Positions 16,158 to 25,492 of a stretch of 64,000 nt of DNA are shown one piece after another. The stretch is taken from positions 1-64,000 of the forward strand of contig NZ_JBOITN010000030.1 of the NCBI RefSeq assembly GCF_050717545.1, in the 5' to 3' direction. The number at the start of each line of letters is the position of its first letter. The first letter of the stretch is position 1. This stretch comes from Clostridium_AD sp050717545. Lineage in GTDB: Bacteria > Bacillota > Clostridia > Clostridiales > Clostridiaceae. A program made the position numbers and the translations under genes. The notes beneath the pieces were generated by a model. It was not told the DNA's origin. It did no database searches and worked only from the letters and a program-made list of their open reading frames with translations.

Positions 16158-18917
16158 TTAAAAAATTTTAATGTTTCTTTCATTATTCATAACTACTTCT
16201 CCATCAAATTTGTATCTGTTTTTCATGATAAAATCAAACCCATTACTTAGTCTTACATTTTCATGCGAAATAAGTGCATACCTCCACTGTTTTCCACCAT
16301 GTTTCTTATTAAATTCAGTAGCCGCTCTGCAATATTCTGTAGCTGCTTTTGCTTTTTTAACAACAACTGGATCATTAAGATTGCGAACATCCTTTGTTTC
16401 TACCATATAAATACAGTTCTTTGTTTCAACAATAAAATCGGGTTGGTATCTGCTATCACTATGCTTATCATAGTAAATATTAAACTGATTTCTACTAGGA
16501 CAAAGCCACCTTTGTGGTTCATTATTACGCTCCAAAATCATTGCAAAAGTTTTTTCTGTGTTGTTCTTAAATTTATAAAGAGTATGACAGCTTTTGGTGA
16601 ACCCTTTGAAAATCTTTGACTTTACCTTCTCACCAGCAATAGTTGACCTATAATCATAAATATCATCTGTTATGTATTTACCCCCAAAACTTGGAATAAT
16701 CTCACAAAACGGACGCATATCTGCAGTTTTATAGTTCGTTTCTTCCTTATAAAAATGTTCGTTCATCTGTGCATAGATAGTTTCAACAATTTGTGTTCTA
16801 AATTGCACAAGTGCTTTTTTTACTTTTTCTTCATCTTTAAGATAACTCATTAGATGCTCTTTTAGCTGTTCAATTAATTCATATATAAAATCAGCATAGG
16901 TAACATAATCTATATTATCCTTTAACATTAAATGCTTTAAAATTGCATTTTCTGGTAAATCAATCTCTTTTGCATTAATAAAAGACATATCTGAATATAT
17001 TGTTTTTCCATCTTCTTTAAGCTCCGTAATCATAAGTTTATCATCAATCGATGGTTGATAGTTGATAAACCTAATGTCAAGGTCAAATTTATTAAAACCT
17101 TGCACTACCTCAACTATTGGCTGAACTATTGCTTGTGGAATAGGTATAATAATATCTGTTAGTACTTGGGATACCTGTTCTACTGTTTTTTGAACACACT
17201 TTGCTATATCCTCAGCGGTTAATTTAAGCTGCGGAAATTTTTGTTGAGTTAAACCTAAAACAGAATTTATCATCATTTTTTGTATTGCTTCATCTTTAAC
17301 TTCATTAATATTTTTAATAGTTTTATTTACTTCAAGAACAGTTTTATAAGCAGTATGAGAAATAAACTTTACGACCTCTTTTTTTTCATCTTTATCCACT
17401 TTTGCATCATCAGTAATATAAATGCTCATTTGCTCGGCAAATGATTCACCATAAATAAAATCATTAATCTTGGAGGATAGTTCCATTGTTTCGATTTGGT
17501 CGTCTGATTCATTTTCATTAGGATCTATAAAATAAAATCTACGTACTAAAGAATTAGGATCTTCTGCTATTTTAATAATAGCCTCGTATTTATCGTGGCT
17601 AACTATAGTAAGCCTGTCCACTTCAAGATTTCCAGTGCGTTCACCATAAGGAAGTCTCAATCCTCTACCAATTGTCTGTTCAGTCAATGTATCAGATGCT
17701 GACGTTCTAAGAGGTATAATTGTATAAAGGTTATTTACATCCCAACCCTCTTTTAGCATATTAACATGTATAACAATTTCAATTTTGTTATCAATACTTT
17801 CAAGAGATAAGAGTTGTGCAATGTTACCATCTTTTTCTGCACCCTTTTGACTTGAGTTTATTTCTATAACCTTGTTCTTATATGCTTCACTCATAAAGCT
17901 ATTTGATATTACATATTCAAAAATCTGTTTTGAATGGTCAGTATCCTTTGCAACCACCAATACGAAGGGCTTTACTACCGGTTTATTGGTGGTTCTTGCA
18001 TATACTTCAAGTGCAGCCTGTGTTAAAATATGTGCTGTTATGCCATCCTTTAATTTAATTCTATCTAGCTCCCATGGATCACTCTTGTACTGATCGGGAT
18101 TAAAATCTTTTCTTGTTGCAACATTGGGTACTTTTATATATTTTTCATCTTTTAATGCATGAGCAAGTGAATACTCATACACTACATTTTTAAATTTAAT
18201 AGTAGTAGCGCCCTTTTGAATTTGTGGAGTTGCGGTTACCTCTATACCTAAAATAGGCTTTAGTTCATTTATAACATCAAAGCTCTTGTCTGCGTGGTAA
18301 TGATGACTTTCATCCATTAGAATACACAAATCATCAATTCCCACAAGATAATCAAAATAGGACTCTCCCAAAATCTCATTAAGCCTTTTAATTCTTGCAG
18401 GTTTTCCATCGTTTGTTTTGCTTTCAGAATTTAGTTTTGCAATATTAAAGATATTTATAATTACATCATTATTAATATTTGATGTTTGGGTAACATTACC
18501 ATAGTTATCACCATCAATAATTCTTGGGGGAGACACAAATGCATCAAGACCCTTGAATACATATTTGGTACTACCACTATTGCTAAAGTCGGATTTTAGT
18601 TTATTATATATTGTTAAGTTAGGCGCCATAACAAAAAAATTTTTAAATCCTTTCTCATAATATAAATAAGCAATAAATGCACCCATTAGCCTTGTTTTCC
18701 CAATCCCCGTTGCAAGTGAAAAGCAAACTGACGGAAAACTTCTCTCAAAATCTGATAAGGTAGGAAATAATGCCTTTATCTTTTCAAGTTCATTTTTTAA
18801 ATCAACTTCTTTTTTAAGTTGTAATGTGTCACATATAGTTTCAAATATTTCTAAACTTTCAGTTTGAGGATCTCTTAAATTTAAAGCATTATTTATCATT
18901 CGTGCATTTCTATTCAT
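16158..18917 (-). CDS. Type III restriction enzyme Res subunit (DEAD/DEAH translocase-nuclease)
   Basis: I choose the ATG at 18917 (919 residues) because GAGGTGG lies 6 bases upstream. Walker A is ATGIGKT (69-75), Walker B DESHH (202-206), then TATPQ, and motif VI is QTIGRGLRLPYG. The C-terminus carries a PD-(D/E)xK nuclease core: PD at 826-827 and ETK at 840-842. This is the restriction subunit that moves along DNA with Mod and cuts. Its start overlaps the Mod stop by 8 bases. Length is slightly below the usual 950-1000 residues but all motifs are present. Confidence 0.93.
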   Translation of the reverse strand: MNRNARMINNALNLRDPQTESLEIFETICDTLQLKKEVDLKNELEKIKALFPTLSDFERSFPSVCFSLATGIGKTRLMGAFIAYLYYEKGFKNFFVMAPNLTIYNKLKSDFSNSGSTKYVFKGLDAFVSPPRIIDGDNYGNVTQTSNINNDVIINIFNIAKLNSESKTNDGKPARIKRLNEILGESYFDYLVGIDDLCILMDESHHYHADKSFDVINELKPILGIEVTATPQIQKGATTIKFKNVVYEYSLAHALKDEKYIKVPNVATRKDFNPDQYKSDPWELDRIKLKDGITAHILTQAALEVYARTTNKPVVKPFVLVVAKDTDHSKQIFEYVISNSFMSEAYKNKVIEINSSQKGAEKDGNIAQLLSLESIDNKIEIVIHVNMLKEGWDVNNLYTIIPLRTSASDTLTEQTIGRGLRLPYGERTGNLEVDRLTIVSHDKYEAIIKIAEDPNSLVRRFYFIDPNENESDDQIETMELSSKINDFIYGESFAEQMSIYITDDAKVDKDEKKEVVKFISHTAYKTVLEVNKTIKNINEVKDEAIQKMMINSVLGLTQQKFPQLKLTAEDIAKCVQKTVEQVSQVLTDIIIPIPQAIVQPIVEVVQGFNKFDLDIRFINYQPSIDDKLMITELKEDGKTIYSDMSFINAKEIDLPENAILKHLMLKDNIDYVTYADFIYELIEQLKEHLMSYLKDEEKVKKALVQFRTQIVETIYAQMNEHFYKEETNYKTADMRPFCEIIPSFGGKYITDDIYDYRSTIAGEKVKSKIFKGFTKSCHTLYKFKNNTEKTFAMILERNNEPQRWLCPSRNQFNIYYDKHSDSRYQPDFIVETKNCIYMVETKDVRNLNDPVVVKKAKAATEYCRAATEFNKKHGGKQWRYALISHENVRLSNGFDFIMKNRYKFDGEVVMNNERNIKIF

Positions 18918-20493
18918 CAAAATCCACCTCACTATCAAATTTAGAAATATCAATAATGTTCATATTGTAATTACTAATACCAAAATCACATTTATTAAGT
19001 ACTGCCTGTGGTATTTTTTTAATAATAATATTTTCATAGCGTCCGTCAAGTCCAATATCAAAAGCTGGGCAACAAATAAGTAAATTTTCACCATTCTTCA
19101 TTTCTTCTGTAAGCTGATTTACATAGGTTGTTGTTATATATTGTGTAGTTGTAAAAATGTAACTTCCTTCATGTGCTTCCCCTTGCTTCCAAAATACATT
19201 TTCATCTGGACAATATTTATAACCACTTAGTTTTGCCATAGCAGTGGCAAGCATGTCTGCATTATAATTTTCCATATCAAAAATCCAATTATTATATTTA
19301 TCCTTTTTTAAAAGGCTTGGGGCAAGTTCATAAAACTTAATGCCACCGCCACCTTTCCAATTAATAGCTTTTGATATTCCACCTTGGTCCGTTCCATCAA
19401 TTACTTTTTCAAGACGTGGGATGCAATGAGTATAGCAGTGTTCACCCAGTTCAATACCAATATATTTACGATTCATTTTATGAGCTACTGCTGCTGTAGT
19501 GCCAGAACCAAGAAAAGAGTCAAGAACAAGGTCACCTTCATTAGTCCCAAGAGTTAAAATACGTTCCAAAAGACGCTCTGGTTTCGGTGTAGCAAATACA
19601 TTTTCTGAATTGAATGGAATAATATCCTTTCTAGCTTCTTGATTATCACCAACTTCTGTTCTACTCCAAATTGTTTTTGAAACTGATCCTTGTTTTACCT
19701 CTGTTAAAAATCTTTTTATTGAAGGAACATTGTTACCATTTATACCGAACCAAACTCTATTGTCTACAACTAATTCATCAAATCTCTTTTTTGTAGTTCT
19801 CCAACACCTACTTGGAGGTGGATTTACTACTCTACCACTTGGTGTAGTTATTGAATAATCACATGTTGCAGTATATGTTTTTACAGATAAATCACTTGAT
19901 TTCCAATCACCCCTTGGGTCATTATCTAGATTTTTATACCTGGCATCCATTTCTGGACTTCTTGGTAATAAATTAGGACGCCAAATTTCCTTATTCTTTG
20001 CATACACCATAATGAAATCATGACTATCTGAAAGCCACTTCGCATCATTTTGCGGTGAATATTTTTTCTCCCAAATTACATTATTCACGAAATTCTTTCT
20101 CCCAAAAACTTCATCACAAAGAACTTTTAAATATGCCTGTTCATCGTCATCAATACTAATCCATATACTTCCATTATCACTTAATAAATTTCTTAACATC
20201 TCAAGTCTTGGCTTCATCAAATTAAGCCAAGTACTATGTTCTAAGTTATCATCATAATGTTCAAAAGCACTTCCTGTATTATACGGTGGATCAATATATA
20301 TGCACTTAACTTTGCCTGCATAATCCTGTTCTAGTCCCTTTAATGCAAGAAGATTATCACCATGAATTAACATATTTTCACTACTTTCATCACCATATGA
20401 TTTATCTTTGTCATATAGTAAAATCCTTGGTTCAAGCTTTGGTTCATTACCCTTTCCAATCCATGTTAGCTCTAATTTCTGTTTATTATCCAT
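18910..20493 (-). CDS. Type III DNA methyltransferase Mod subunit (beta-class)
   Basis: 527 residues. The catalytic motif DPPY is at 68-71 and the SAM-binding motif FLGSG at 327-331, which is the beta-class order used by type III adenine methyltransferases. The segment between them, including the target recognition region, contains an NPPPSRCWRTTKKRFDEL block. The enzyme should methylate adenine in a 5-6 base asymmetric site and guide Res. AGAGAGGAAATAAA precedes the ATG. It starts 65 bases after the SNF2-type helicase gene and is fused by overlap to the Res gene. Confidence 0.94.
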   Translation of the reverse strand: MDNKQKLELTWIGKGNEPKLEPRILLYDKDKSYGDESSENMLIHGDNLLALKGLEQDYAGKVKCIYIDPPYNTGSAFEHYDDNLEHSTWLNLMKPRLEMLRNLLSDNGSIWISIDDDEQAYLKVLCDEVFGRKNFVNNVIWEKKYSPQNDAKWLSDSHDFIMVYAKNKEIWRPNLLPRSPEMDARYKNLDNDPRGDWKSSDLSVKTYTATCDYSITTPSGRVVNPPPSRCWRTTKKRFDELVVDNRVWFGINGNNVPSIKRFLTEVKQGSVSKTIWSRTEVGDNQEARKDIIPFNSENVFATPKPERLLERILTLGTNEGDLVLDSFLGSGTTAAVAHKMNRKYIGIELGEHCYTHCIPRLEKVIDGTDQGGISKAINWKGGGGIKFYELAPSLLKKDKYNNWIFDMENYNADMLATAMAKLSGYKYCPDENVFWKQGEAHEGSYIFTTTQYITTTYVNQLTEEMKNGENLLICCPAFDIGLDGRYENIIIKKIPQAVLNKCDFGISNYNMNIIDISKFDSEVDFDE

Positions 20494-20558
20494 TTTATTT
20501 CCTCTCTTTACTCTAATTAAACTTTTTGTATGTTCTCAAGTTTCTTTACACTCTGTCC

Positions 20559-23411
20559 TCAAATTATCTCAAATTGCACAGTAAATATTTTGTCTACTGT
20601 AACCTTCCCTTTTACTTTTTCTTGCATTTGTCGTTGCAATACTAGGTTTTCTTCATCAATTTTATCTCGCTCATCAAACATTTCCTTTTGCTTTTTTGTT
20701 CTTAATTTTGAAAGCTTGTTAATCTCAGCCTGCATAATAATCATTGTTTCCATTGAAATTGTATCAACTAAGTCATTCTTAGCCTTTTTCTTTTCACTTA
20801 TTTCCCTATCTACATCAAGAAGCTCTCTCTCTAATCCAAGTTTTAAATCCTCGCTCCAATCATCAAGTTTTTTACACTCATCTATATAAAATTTTATATT
20901 TTCTTTTTCAATAACCTTTAATGTGTTGATTTTTGATTGTTCCCTATAAATATCAATATTTAATGGTGCCTTAATAATACATTGAAAGCTGTTTACAATA
21001 GGAAATTCAATAATTCGTCCAGAGATGTCACTATCAATTAGTGTCCCATCATCACAAAGAGCAGTTATCAATAAATATTCCTGCACTTCAAGAGCATCAT
21101 TTGTAAGCTTGTCCAAAACAAACCACCCTGTTTTTATATTCATATTATCTATGTAACTAATTTTTCTGCCAGAATTTTTGTAATCAAAAATAACTTTACT
21201 AACCTCTAGTAACCTTTTTTTACTATTGTTTATTAATTGCTTACACAGTGGATGCTCACCTCTTAAAAAATGCTCACCTTTCTCCTCGCTATCTTTCCAT
21301 TTAAGATTGTAATAGCCTTTATTATGATTGTTTCCATCGTAAAAAAATCTTGTGTTATCAATCGGTTTCACTTTATCTCCTTCCTCAGAAATAATAAAAT
21401 TATAAAGCCACTTTTCATATTGAGTAACACTTTTTTTTGTGCTTAAATTTGTTGCTTTTAATAGTATTGCAACATCTTCATCAAAATTTTCAAGAATACT
21501 TTTTTTTGCACCGTTTAATCCTTGGTCAATTTTTTCTTTATGAAGTTCTTGTAGTTCATCAAAAGCTATTTTTATATCGTCTTTATTTTTACATTCTTGA
21601 TAAATTATTGCTATTTGATTTTCAAAATCCATTCCCGCTTCAATTTTACCAAGCACCTCGTCAGATGAACCAAACAAGCCATCAAACAGTTTGAATTTAT
21701 CCTTTAACAAATCGTGAACGCGCCTATCCGCTTCATTTTTAATATTAAGAAAATTCACAACAACAACATCATTTTTTTGCCCATATCTATGGCAACGTCC
21801 TATACGTTGTTCAATTCTTTGCGGATTCCATGGCAGATCATAATTTACTATAATAGAACAAAATTGTAGATTTATACCTTCAGCGGCCGCCTCTGTTCCT
21901 ATTAAAATACTTGCACGTTCACGAAATTCCTCAACAACCGCTGCTTTTATATCTGCTTGAGTTGAACCAGAAACTATATCTTCGCCCTTATGTCGTATTA
22001 CCCAACTTTTATATATATCTTTAGAACCTTTATCAGTGTTAGAACCATTTAAAAGCACAATATCGTCTCTAAACCCCTTTTCAGAAAGTAAATTAAAAAT
22101 ATATTCCTGAGTTCTACGTGATTCCGTAAATATTACTGCTTTTCTTTTAGCCCCAAGTCTTGTTCTTGTATCTTCCCCAAATCCTTTTTCTAATGCGGTA
22201 ATTAAATTTTCACCTTTAGCATTAGTAGTTATACTTTTTGCAAGTATAGCATAACTTTTTAGTTTACTAAGTTCTATTGCTATCTTTTTCCTATTTTTCA
22301 TTAAATCAATTTTTATATCATCTTCTATTAATTCACTTTCTTCAAGAAGCTCCTCGAATGTGTCATAATCATCTAACTTTAGTTCACTGTCAATTTCTAA
22401 AAGCATATTTTCAAGTCTTGAAACTAGTGAGTCTAATGTTCCCGATATTGCAAATGATGATGATGCAAGCAATTTTCTAAGTATCATCGTCATAAGCTTC
22501 CTTTGGCTGTTGGGCAGTGCATATAGCTCATCAGAACGTAAATATTCCGATACTTCATTATATAGCAATTCTTCCTCTGGAGATGGTTCATATTCTTGAA
22601 GTATGAGTTTTCGCTGGGTATATGAAACGTAATCTGTAACTTGTTTACGCAAAGTTCTTTTGCAAAACTGTCCTATACGTGCTTTTAGATTTATATTTCT
22701 AATATCTTCATTTTCAGTTTTTATAAATTGTTCTCTAAATGTTTTTACGTCTCCAAACACTTTATCATCTATTATGCTGACAAGACCATATAACTCCATA
22801 AGATTGTTTTGTAGCGGAGTTGCAGTTAGTAACAATTTACGCCTGTCTTTTAGAGCGTCTTTTAACTTGTTACTCATAACATTATTAGGTTTATATACAT
22901 TTCTAAGTCTATGTGCTTCATCAATTACAACTAAATCCCACGCAACATTCGAAACCTCTTTACTCATATTTGAAATAAACTGGTAGGAACATATAACCAC
23001 ATGATCTTTTTGTATAAATGGATTATGCATCCCTGCTTTTTTCATTTGATTATAATTCTTTTTTTCAAGTATTTGAGACTTTATATAAAACTTTTCGTCA
23101 AGCTCTGAAAGCCACTGGTTCCGTAGTGATGCAGGGACAATAAGCAAAATTTTTCTTTTTCTCTCTGCAAAGTATTGTGCAATAGCAATCCCAGCTTCAA
23201 TTGTTTTACCAAGTCCAACTTCATCAGCAAGTAATACGCCCTTAGAAACAGGAGAATTAAATGCAAATAGTGCTGCATCTATTTGATGTGGGTTTAAATC
23301 TACCTTTGCTCCTGCAAGTGAGGGTGCTAGACTTTCGATACTATTACTTGGTCTTTTTAATGTTAACTGTTCTGCGAAATAACGCGACCCATAAGGACTA
23401 AATTTATTCAT
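20559..23411 (-). CDS. SNF2-family helicase/translocase linked to type III system
   Basis: Start at ATG 23411 (950 residues), overlapping the stop of the small HTH gene by 8 bases. Walker A is DEVGLGKT (63-70), DEAH at 164-167, followed by LLLTATPLQN; the C-terminal helicase half ends with NPQRIEQRIGRCHRYGQ, the SNF2/RapA-like motif VI. After about residue 650 come helical and then coiled-coil regions of unknown role. Standard type III systems need only Mod and Res, so the helicase is an extra component. The helicase-methylase-ATPase arrangement should be compared with the published Hma class and with other helicase-bearing RM variants. Confidence 0.88.
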   Translation of the reverse strand: MNKFSPYGSRYFAEQLTLKRPSNSIESLAPSLAGAKVDLNPHQIDAALFAFNSPVSKGVLLADEVGLGKTIEAGIAIAQYFAERKRKILLIVPASLRNQWLSELDEKFYIKSQILEKKNYNQMKKAGMHNPFIQKDHVVICSYQFISNMSKEVSNVAWDLVVIDEAHRLRNVYKPNNVMSNKLKDALKDRRKLLLTATPLQNNLMELYGLVSIIDDKVFGDVKTFREQFIKTENEDIRNINLKARIGQFCKRTLRKQVTDYVSYTQRKLILQEYEPSPEEELLYNEVSEYLRSDELYALPNSQRKLMTMILRKLLASSSFAISGTLDSLVSRLENMLLEIDSELKLDDYDTFEELLEESELIEDDIKIDLMKNRKKIAIELSKLKSYAILAKSITTNAKGENLITALEKGFGEDTRTRLGAKRKAVIFTESRRTQEYIFNLLSEKGFRDDIVLLNGSNTDKGSKDIYKSWVIRHKGEDIVSGSTQADIKAAVVEEFRERASILIGTEAAAEGINLQFCSIIVNYDLPWNPQRIEQRIGRCHRYGQKNDVVVVNFLNIKNEADRRVHDLLKDKFKLFDGLFGSSDEVLGKIEAGMDFENQIAIIYQECKNKDDIKIAFDELQELHKEKIDQGLNGAKKSILENFDEDVAILLKATNLSTKKSVTQYEKWLYNFIISEEGDKVKPIDNTRFFYDGNNHNKGYYNLKWKDSEEKGEHFLRGEHPLCKQLINNSKKRLLEVSKVIFDYKNSGRKISYIDNMNIKTGWFVLDKLTNDALEVQEYLLITALCDDGTLIDSDISGRIIEFPIVNSFQCIIKAPLNIDIYREQSKINTLKVIEKENIKFYIDECKKLDDWSEDLKLGLERELLDVDREISEKKKAKNDLVDTISMETMIIMQAEINKLSKLRTKKQKEMFDERDKIDEENLVLQRQMQEKVKGKVTVDKIFTVQFEII

Positions 23412-23607
23412 TATTTCCACACACATCCTCTTCCCAATCACTACTTTTAACTCTTCCATCCTTTGGTTTCTCTGCATCTTTTGGGATTACCCACATATTA
23501 CCCAGTCGGGTAGCTCCCTCTATTCTGTTTTGAACACATAATATTTGTACACGTCTTCTTGTTATTCCCCATTTATCCGCTATTTCTTGGGCGGTAATAT
23601 AATTCAT
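23404..23607 (-). CDS. Small excisionase-like helix-turn-helix protein, first gene of the type III operon
   Basis: 67 residues. MNYITAQEIADKWGITRRRV is a MerR/excisionase-type winged HTH, followed by QILCVQNRIEGATRLGNMWV, the usual second half of that domain. GGGAGGAG lies 8 bases before the ATG. The stop codon overlaps the start of the helicase gene, so it opens the four-gene operon. It may autoregulate the operon or serve as a DNA-targeting partner. Confidence 0.8.
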   Translation of the reverse strand: MNYITAQEIADKWGITRRRVQILCVQNRIEGATRLGNMWVIPKDAEKPKDGRVKSSDWEEDVCGNNE

Positions 23608-23867
23608 AAGAAAACTCCTCCCAATATTAAATACTTTCTTAATTATATTCTACATGTCGAACAATATCAAGCTATTGTGTACGCTCCGTGATATGTATAA
23701 AAACAAATAACTTAATAGATTAAGTCGTTTATAAAATTTCTTTAGACTTCCTTCAGTACTAAATTTATTAATTCAACATACAATTATCAAAAAAATTCGT
23801 GATATTATCTTAAAATACCTTATATATGGAATGTAAATCAATCATCTCTGAAGTAGTTGAAGTGTAG

Positions 23868-24044
23868 TCAAAAACAAATGTTTTTGTTTACATTCATAAA
23901 TTCTGCAGTTTTTTTAAATACACCAGAAACCTTTGTCCACAAAAGTGCTATTTCGGTAAACATTCTGTGTGCATCATTTAGGTTTTCTATTTTTAGTGAA
24001 TCATAGCTTTCTTTTAAAAAATCCCGATACCAAAAATCATGGGT
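23868..24044 (-). pseudogene. Truncated coding remnant, about 58 codons
   Basis: The frame reads WYRDFLKESYDSLKIENLND and continues with AHRMFTEIALLWTKVSGVFK to a stop at 23868. The composition looks like a real helical protein, but the frame is closed by a stop at 24045-24047 and there is no start with a ribosome site. I read it as the C-terminal end of a decayed gene; the family is not recognised. Confidence 0.35.
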
Positions 24045-24061
24045 TCATATAGCTGAATATT

Positions 24062-24102
24062 AAAAAATAAAAAACATAATCTTCTTTTCAATGGAGGATT
24101 AT
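24062..24102 (-). terminator. Terminator of the zinc-ribbon gene
   Basis: On the minus strand ATAATCCTC pairs with GAAGATTAT (one G-T), followed by GTTTTTTATTTTT. Confidence 0.7.
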
Positions 24103-24128
24103 ATTTCTTATTTTATCTTCTATGGGTT

Positions 24129-24326
24129 TTAATTTTTTTTGGATTTATTGATTTTATTTGTTTTACTTTTTATATTTTCACATCGAATAAATGTGTTGCA
24201 CATTGAACAGCTATAACTTTTTGATAAAACTTTGTAAACTTCTCCTTTTTCTTTAATTTCTTTTTCAAACATTGATACTACAGTATCTCTTAACACTCTA
24301 CAGTTTGGGCAAAGTTCATTATTCAT
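24129..24326 (-). CDS. Small zinc-ribbon protein, unknown
   Basis: The start at ATG 24326 (65 residues) is supported by GGAGG 8 bases upstream; a TTG 15 bases further out is unlikely. CPNC near the N-terminus and CSMC about 36 residues later form a four-cysteine zinc ribbon. The tail is very basic (KSKTNKINKSKK), which suggests nucleic-acid binding. It is monocistronic with its own terminator. The family is not recognised. Confidence 0.7.
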   Translation of the reverse strand: MNNELCPNCRVLRDTVVSMFEKEIKEKGEVYKVLSKSYSCSMCNTFIRCENIKSKTNKINKSKKN

Positions 24327-24742
24327 TTTAACAACCTCCAATTAACTTTATTGATATTATTCCCATAAAGTATACTATTATTACCTTTTAAATACATGAA
24401 AATTCAATTTGTATTTTTCTACGATTGTTGCACTATTTGGGAAGAATGCGCCATAACCTTATAATTTATATATAGTTTTGTAGAGACACTTGTATATTTA
24501 TTAAATTATTCAAATTTTCAGAACCATAAAACCCACGTATGGGACAAAAAAACTTTGGGGGTAATTCCCTTTCTAAATAATCTATCATTAATACTTTTAA
24601 ATTTCAAGTTAACATTCCGTTTGATTTTAAAAAATTATGTTATAAATATAAATATGGTGCAATGAATAAATTTTTGACTTTTATGAACATTCCAACTATC
24701 TTTATCATAGAATTTAAAGATAGTAATTTTATGGAGTTTAAT
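24327..24742. other. Intergenic stretch, promoter regions only
   Basis: Divergent upstream regions of the zinc-ribbon gene and the amidase gene. The frame of the amidase stays open back to an ATG at 24662 but without a good ribosome site there. Nothing else is seen. Confidence 0.4.
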
Positions 24743-25273
24743 ATGGACTTTTTTAGAGCGAATAAATATTCAAGAATAAATGCAGTGAAATATGCTAAAA
24801 CCTATGCATTGTATCCAAACCCTAATTTTAGGTACTACCCTCTAATTAATAACGAATCTAGTGGTGATTGCGCAAACTTTATATCTCAGTGTCTACTAGC
24901 CGGTGGAGCACCTATGATTTTTAATTCTTCACATCCATGGTGGTACAAGAAAGCTAATACAGCTAGTACAAAGGATGATACCTGGTCTATATCGTGGGCG
25001 GTGGCACACTCTCTTTATTGGTTTTTAAAAATCAATCAACAAACTAAAGCTCCAGGAGCTAAAGGTCTTGAGATATATGATACTGCCCTGCTTGAATTAG
25101 GTGACTTGATATTTTTCGAAGATAATAATGGTAAAATATTTCATTCTACCATTATTACATCTTTTAGATATTCGCAGCCTTTAGTTTCACATCATTCATT
25201 TGAAGCTTTAAATATATTTTATAAAAGTTCTTGGCCTGCTAAGCGTGTACATTATTTAAAAATAAGTTTATAA
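24743..25273 (+). CDS. Amidase-domain (Amidase_6-like, NlpC/P60-like fold) protein
   Basis: I place the start at ATG 24743 (176 residues) because GGAG lies 6-7 bases upstream; an ATG at 24662 is in frame but poorly supported. The SSGDCANFISQCL segment carries the nucleophile cysteine and is the hallmark of the putative amidase domain PF12671. A later histidine in IFHSTIITS completes the likely pair, and LLELGDLIFF lies between. Related domains in Clostridium and Bacillus occur in cell-wall proteins, but no signal peptide is present here. A strong terminator follows. Confidence 0.85.
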   Translation: MDFFRANKYSRINAVKYAKTYALYPNPNFRYYPLINNESSGDCANFISQCLLAGGAPMIFNSSHPWWYKKANTASTKDDTWSISWAVAHSLYWFLKINQQTKAPGAKGLEIYDTALLELGDLIFFEDNNGKIFHSTIITSFRYSQPLVSHHSFEALNIFYKSSWPAKRVHYLKISL

Positions 25274-25302
25274 AATTTTATTTTTGTACTTTAGGCACAT
25301 GA

Positions 25303-25355
25303 AAAGAAATAACAAGTCAAAATGTTAACATATTGACTTGTTATTTCTTTTTATG
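25303..25355 (+). terminator. Strong terminator after the amidase gene
   Basis: AAAGAAATAACAAGTCAA and TTGACTTGTTATTTCTTT form an 18-bp perfect stem with a 12-base loop, followed by TTATG. Confidence 0.85.
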
Positions 25356-25383
25356 TTCTTTAGTATACTGAAAATTGAGAACC

Positions 25384-25411
25384 TACGTTATAGAATTAGT
25401 AATATAACGTA
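25384..25411. promoter_or_regulatory. Inverted repeat upstream of the LacI-type gene (candidate operator)
   Basis: TACGTTATA (25384-25392) and TATAACGTA (25403-25411) are exact reverse complements with a 10-base spacer. A further partly symmetric ACAAACGTTGTA lies at 25426-25437, and CATACGTTAA follows. These ACGTT-containing sites are likely targets of the regulator encoded next. Confidence 0.5.
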
Positions 25412-25492
25412 ATATATATATTTTACAAACGTTGTATTCATACGTTAAATTACATATAATAGTATTAAATCATAAAATTAGAGGTGAATTAC

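Larger units (their letters stand above)
23608..24128. other. Intergenic stretch with possible 0A box, remnant and terminator
   Basis: TGTCGAA at 23655-23661, 48 bases before the HTH gene, equals the Spo0A box consensus core. A truncated minus-strand frame is at 23868-24044 and a terminator at 24062-24102. The rest is A+T-rich and holds no gene I can support. Confidence 0.4.

Noticed and set aside
20530..20889. 119-codon plus-strand frame antisense to the SNF2 helicase
   Set aside because: It is a shadow of the strongly coding minus strand with low-complexity Ser/Phe/Leu-rich translation.
20559..23411. DISARM helicase (DrmD)
   Set aside because: The SNF2 helicase with methylase is reminiscent, but no DrmA, DrmB or DrmC genes are present and Mod-Res are type III.
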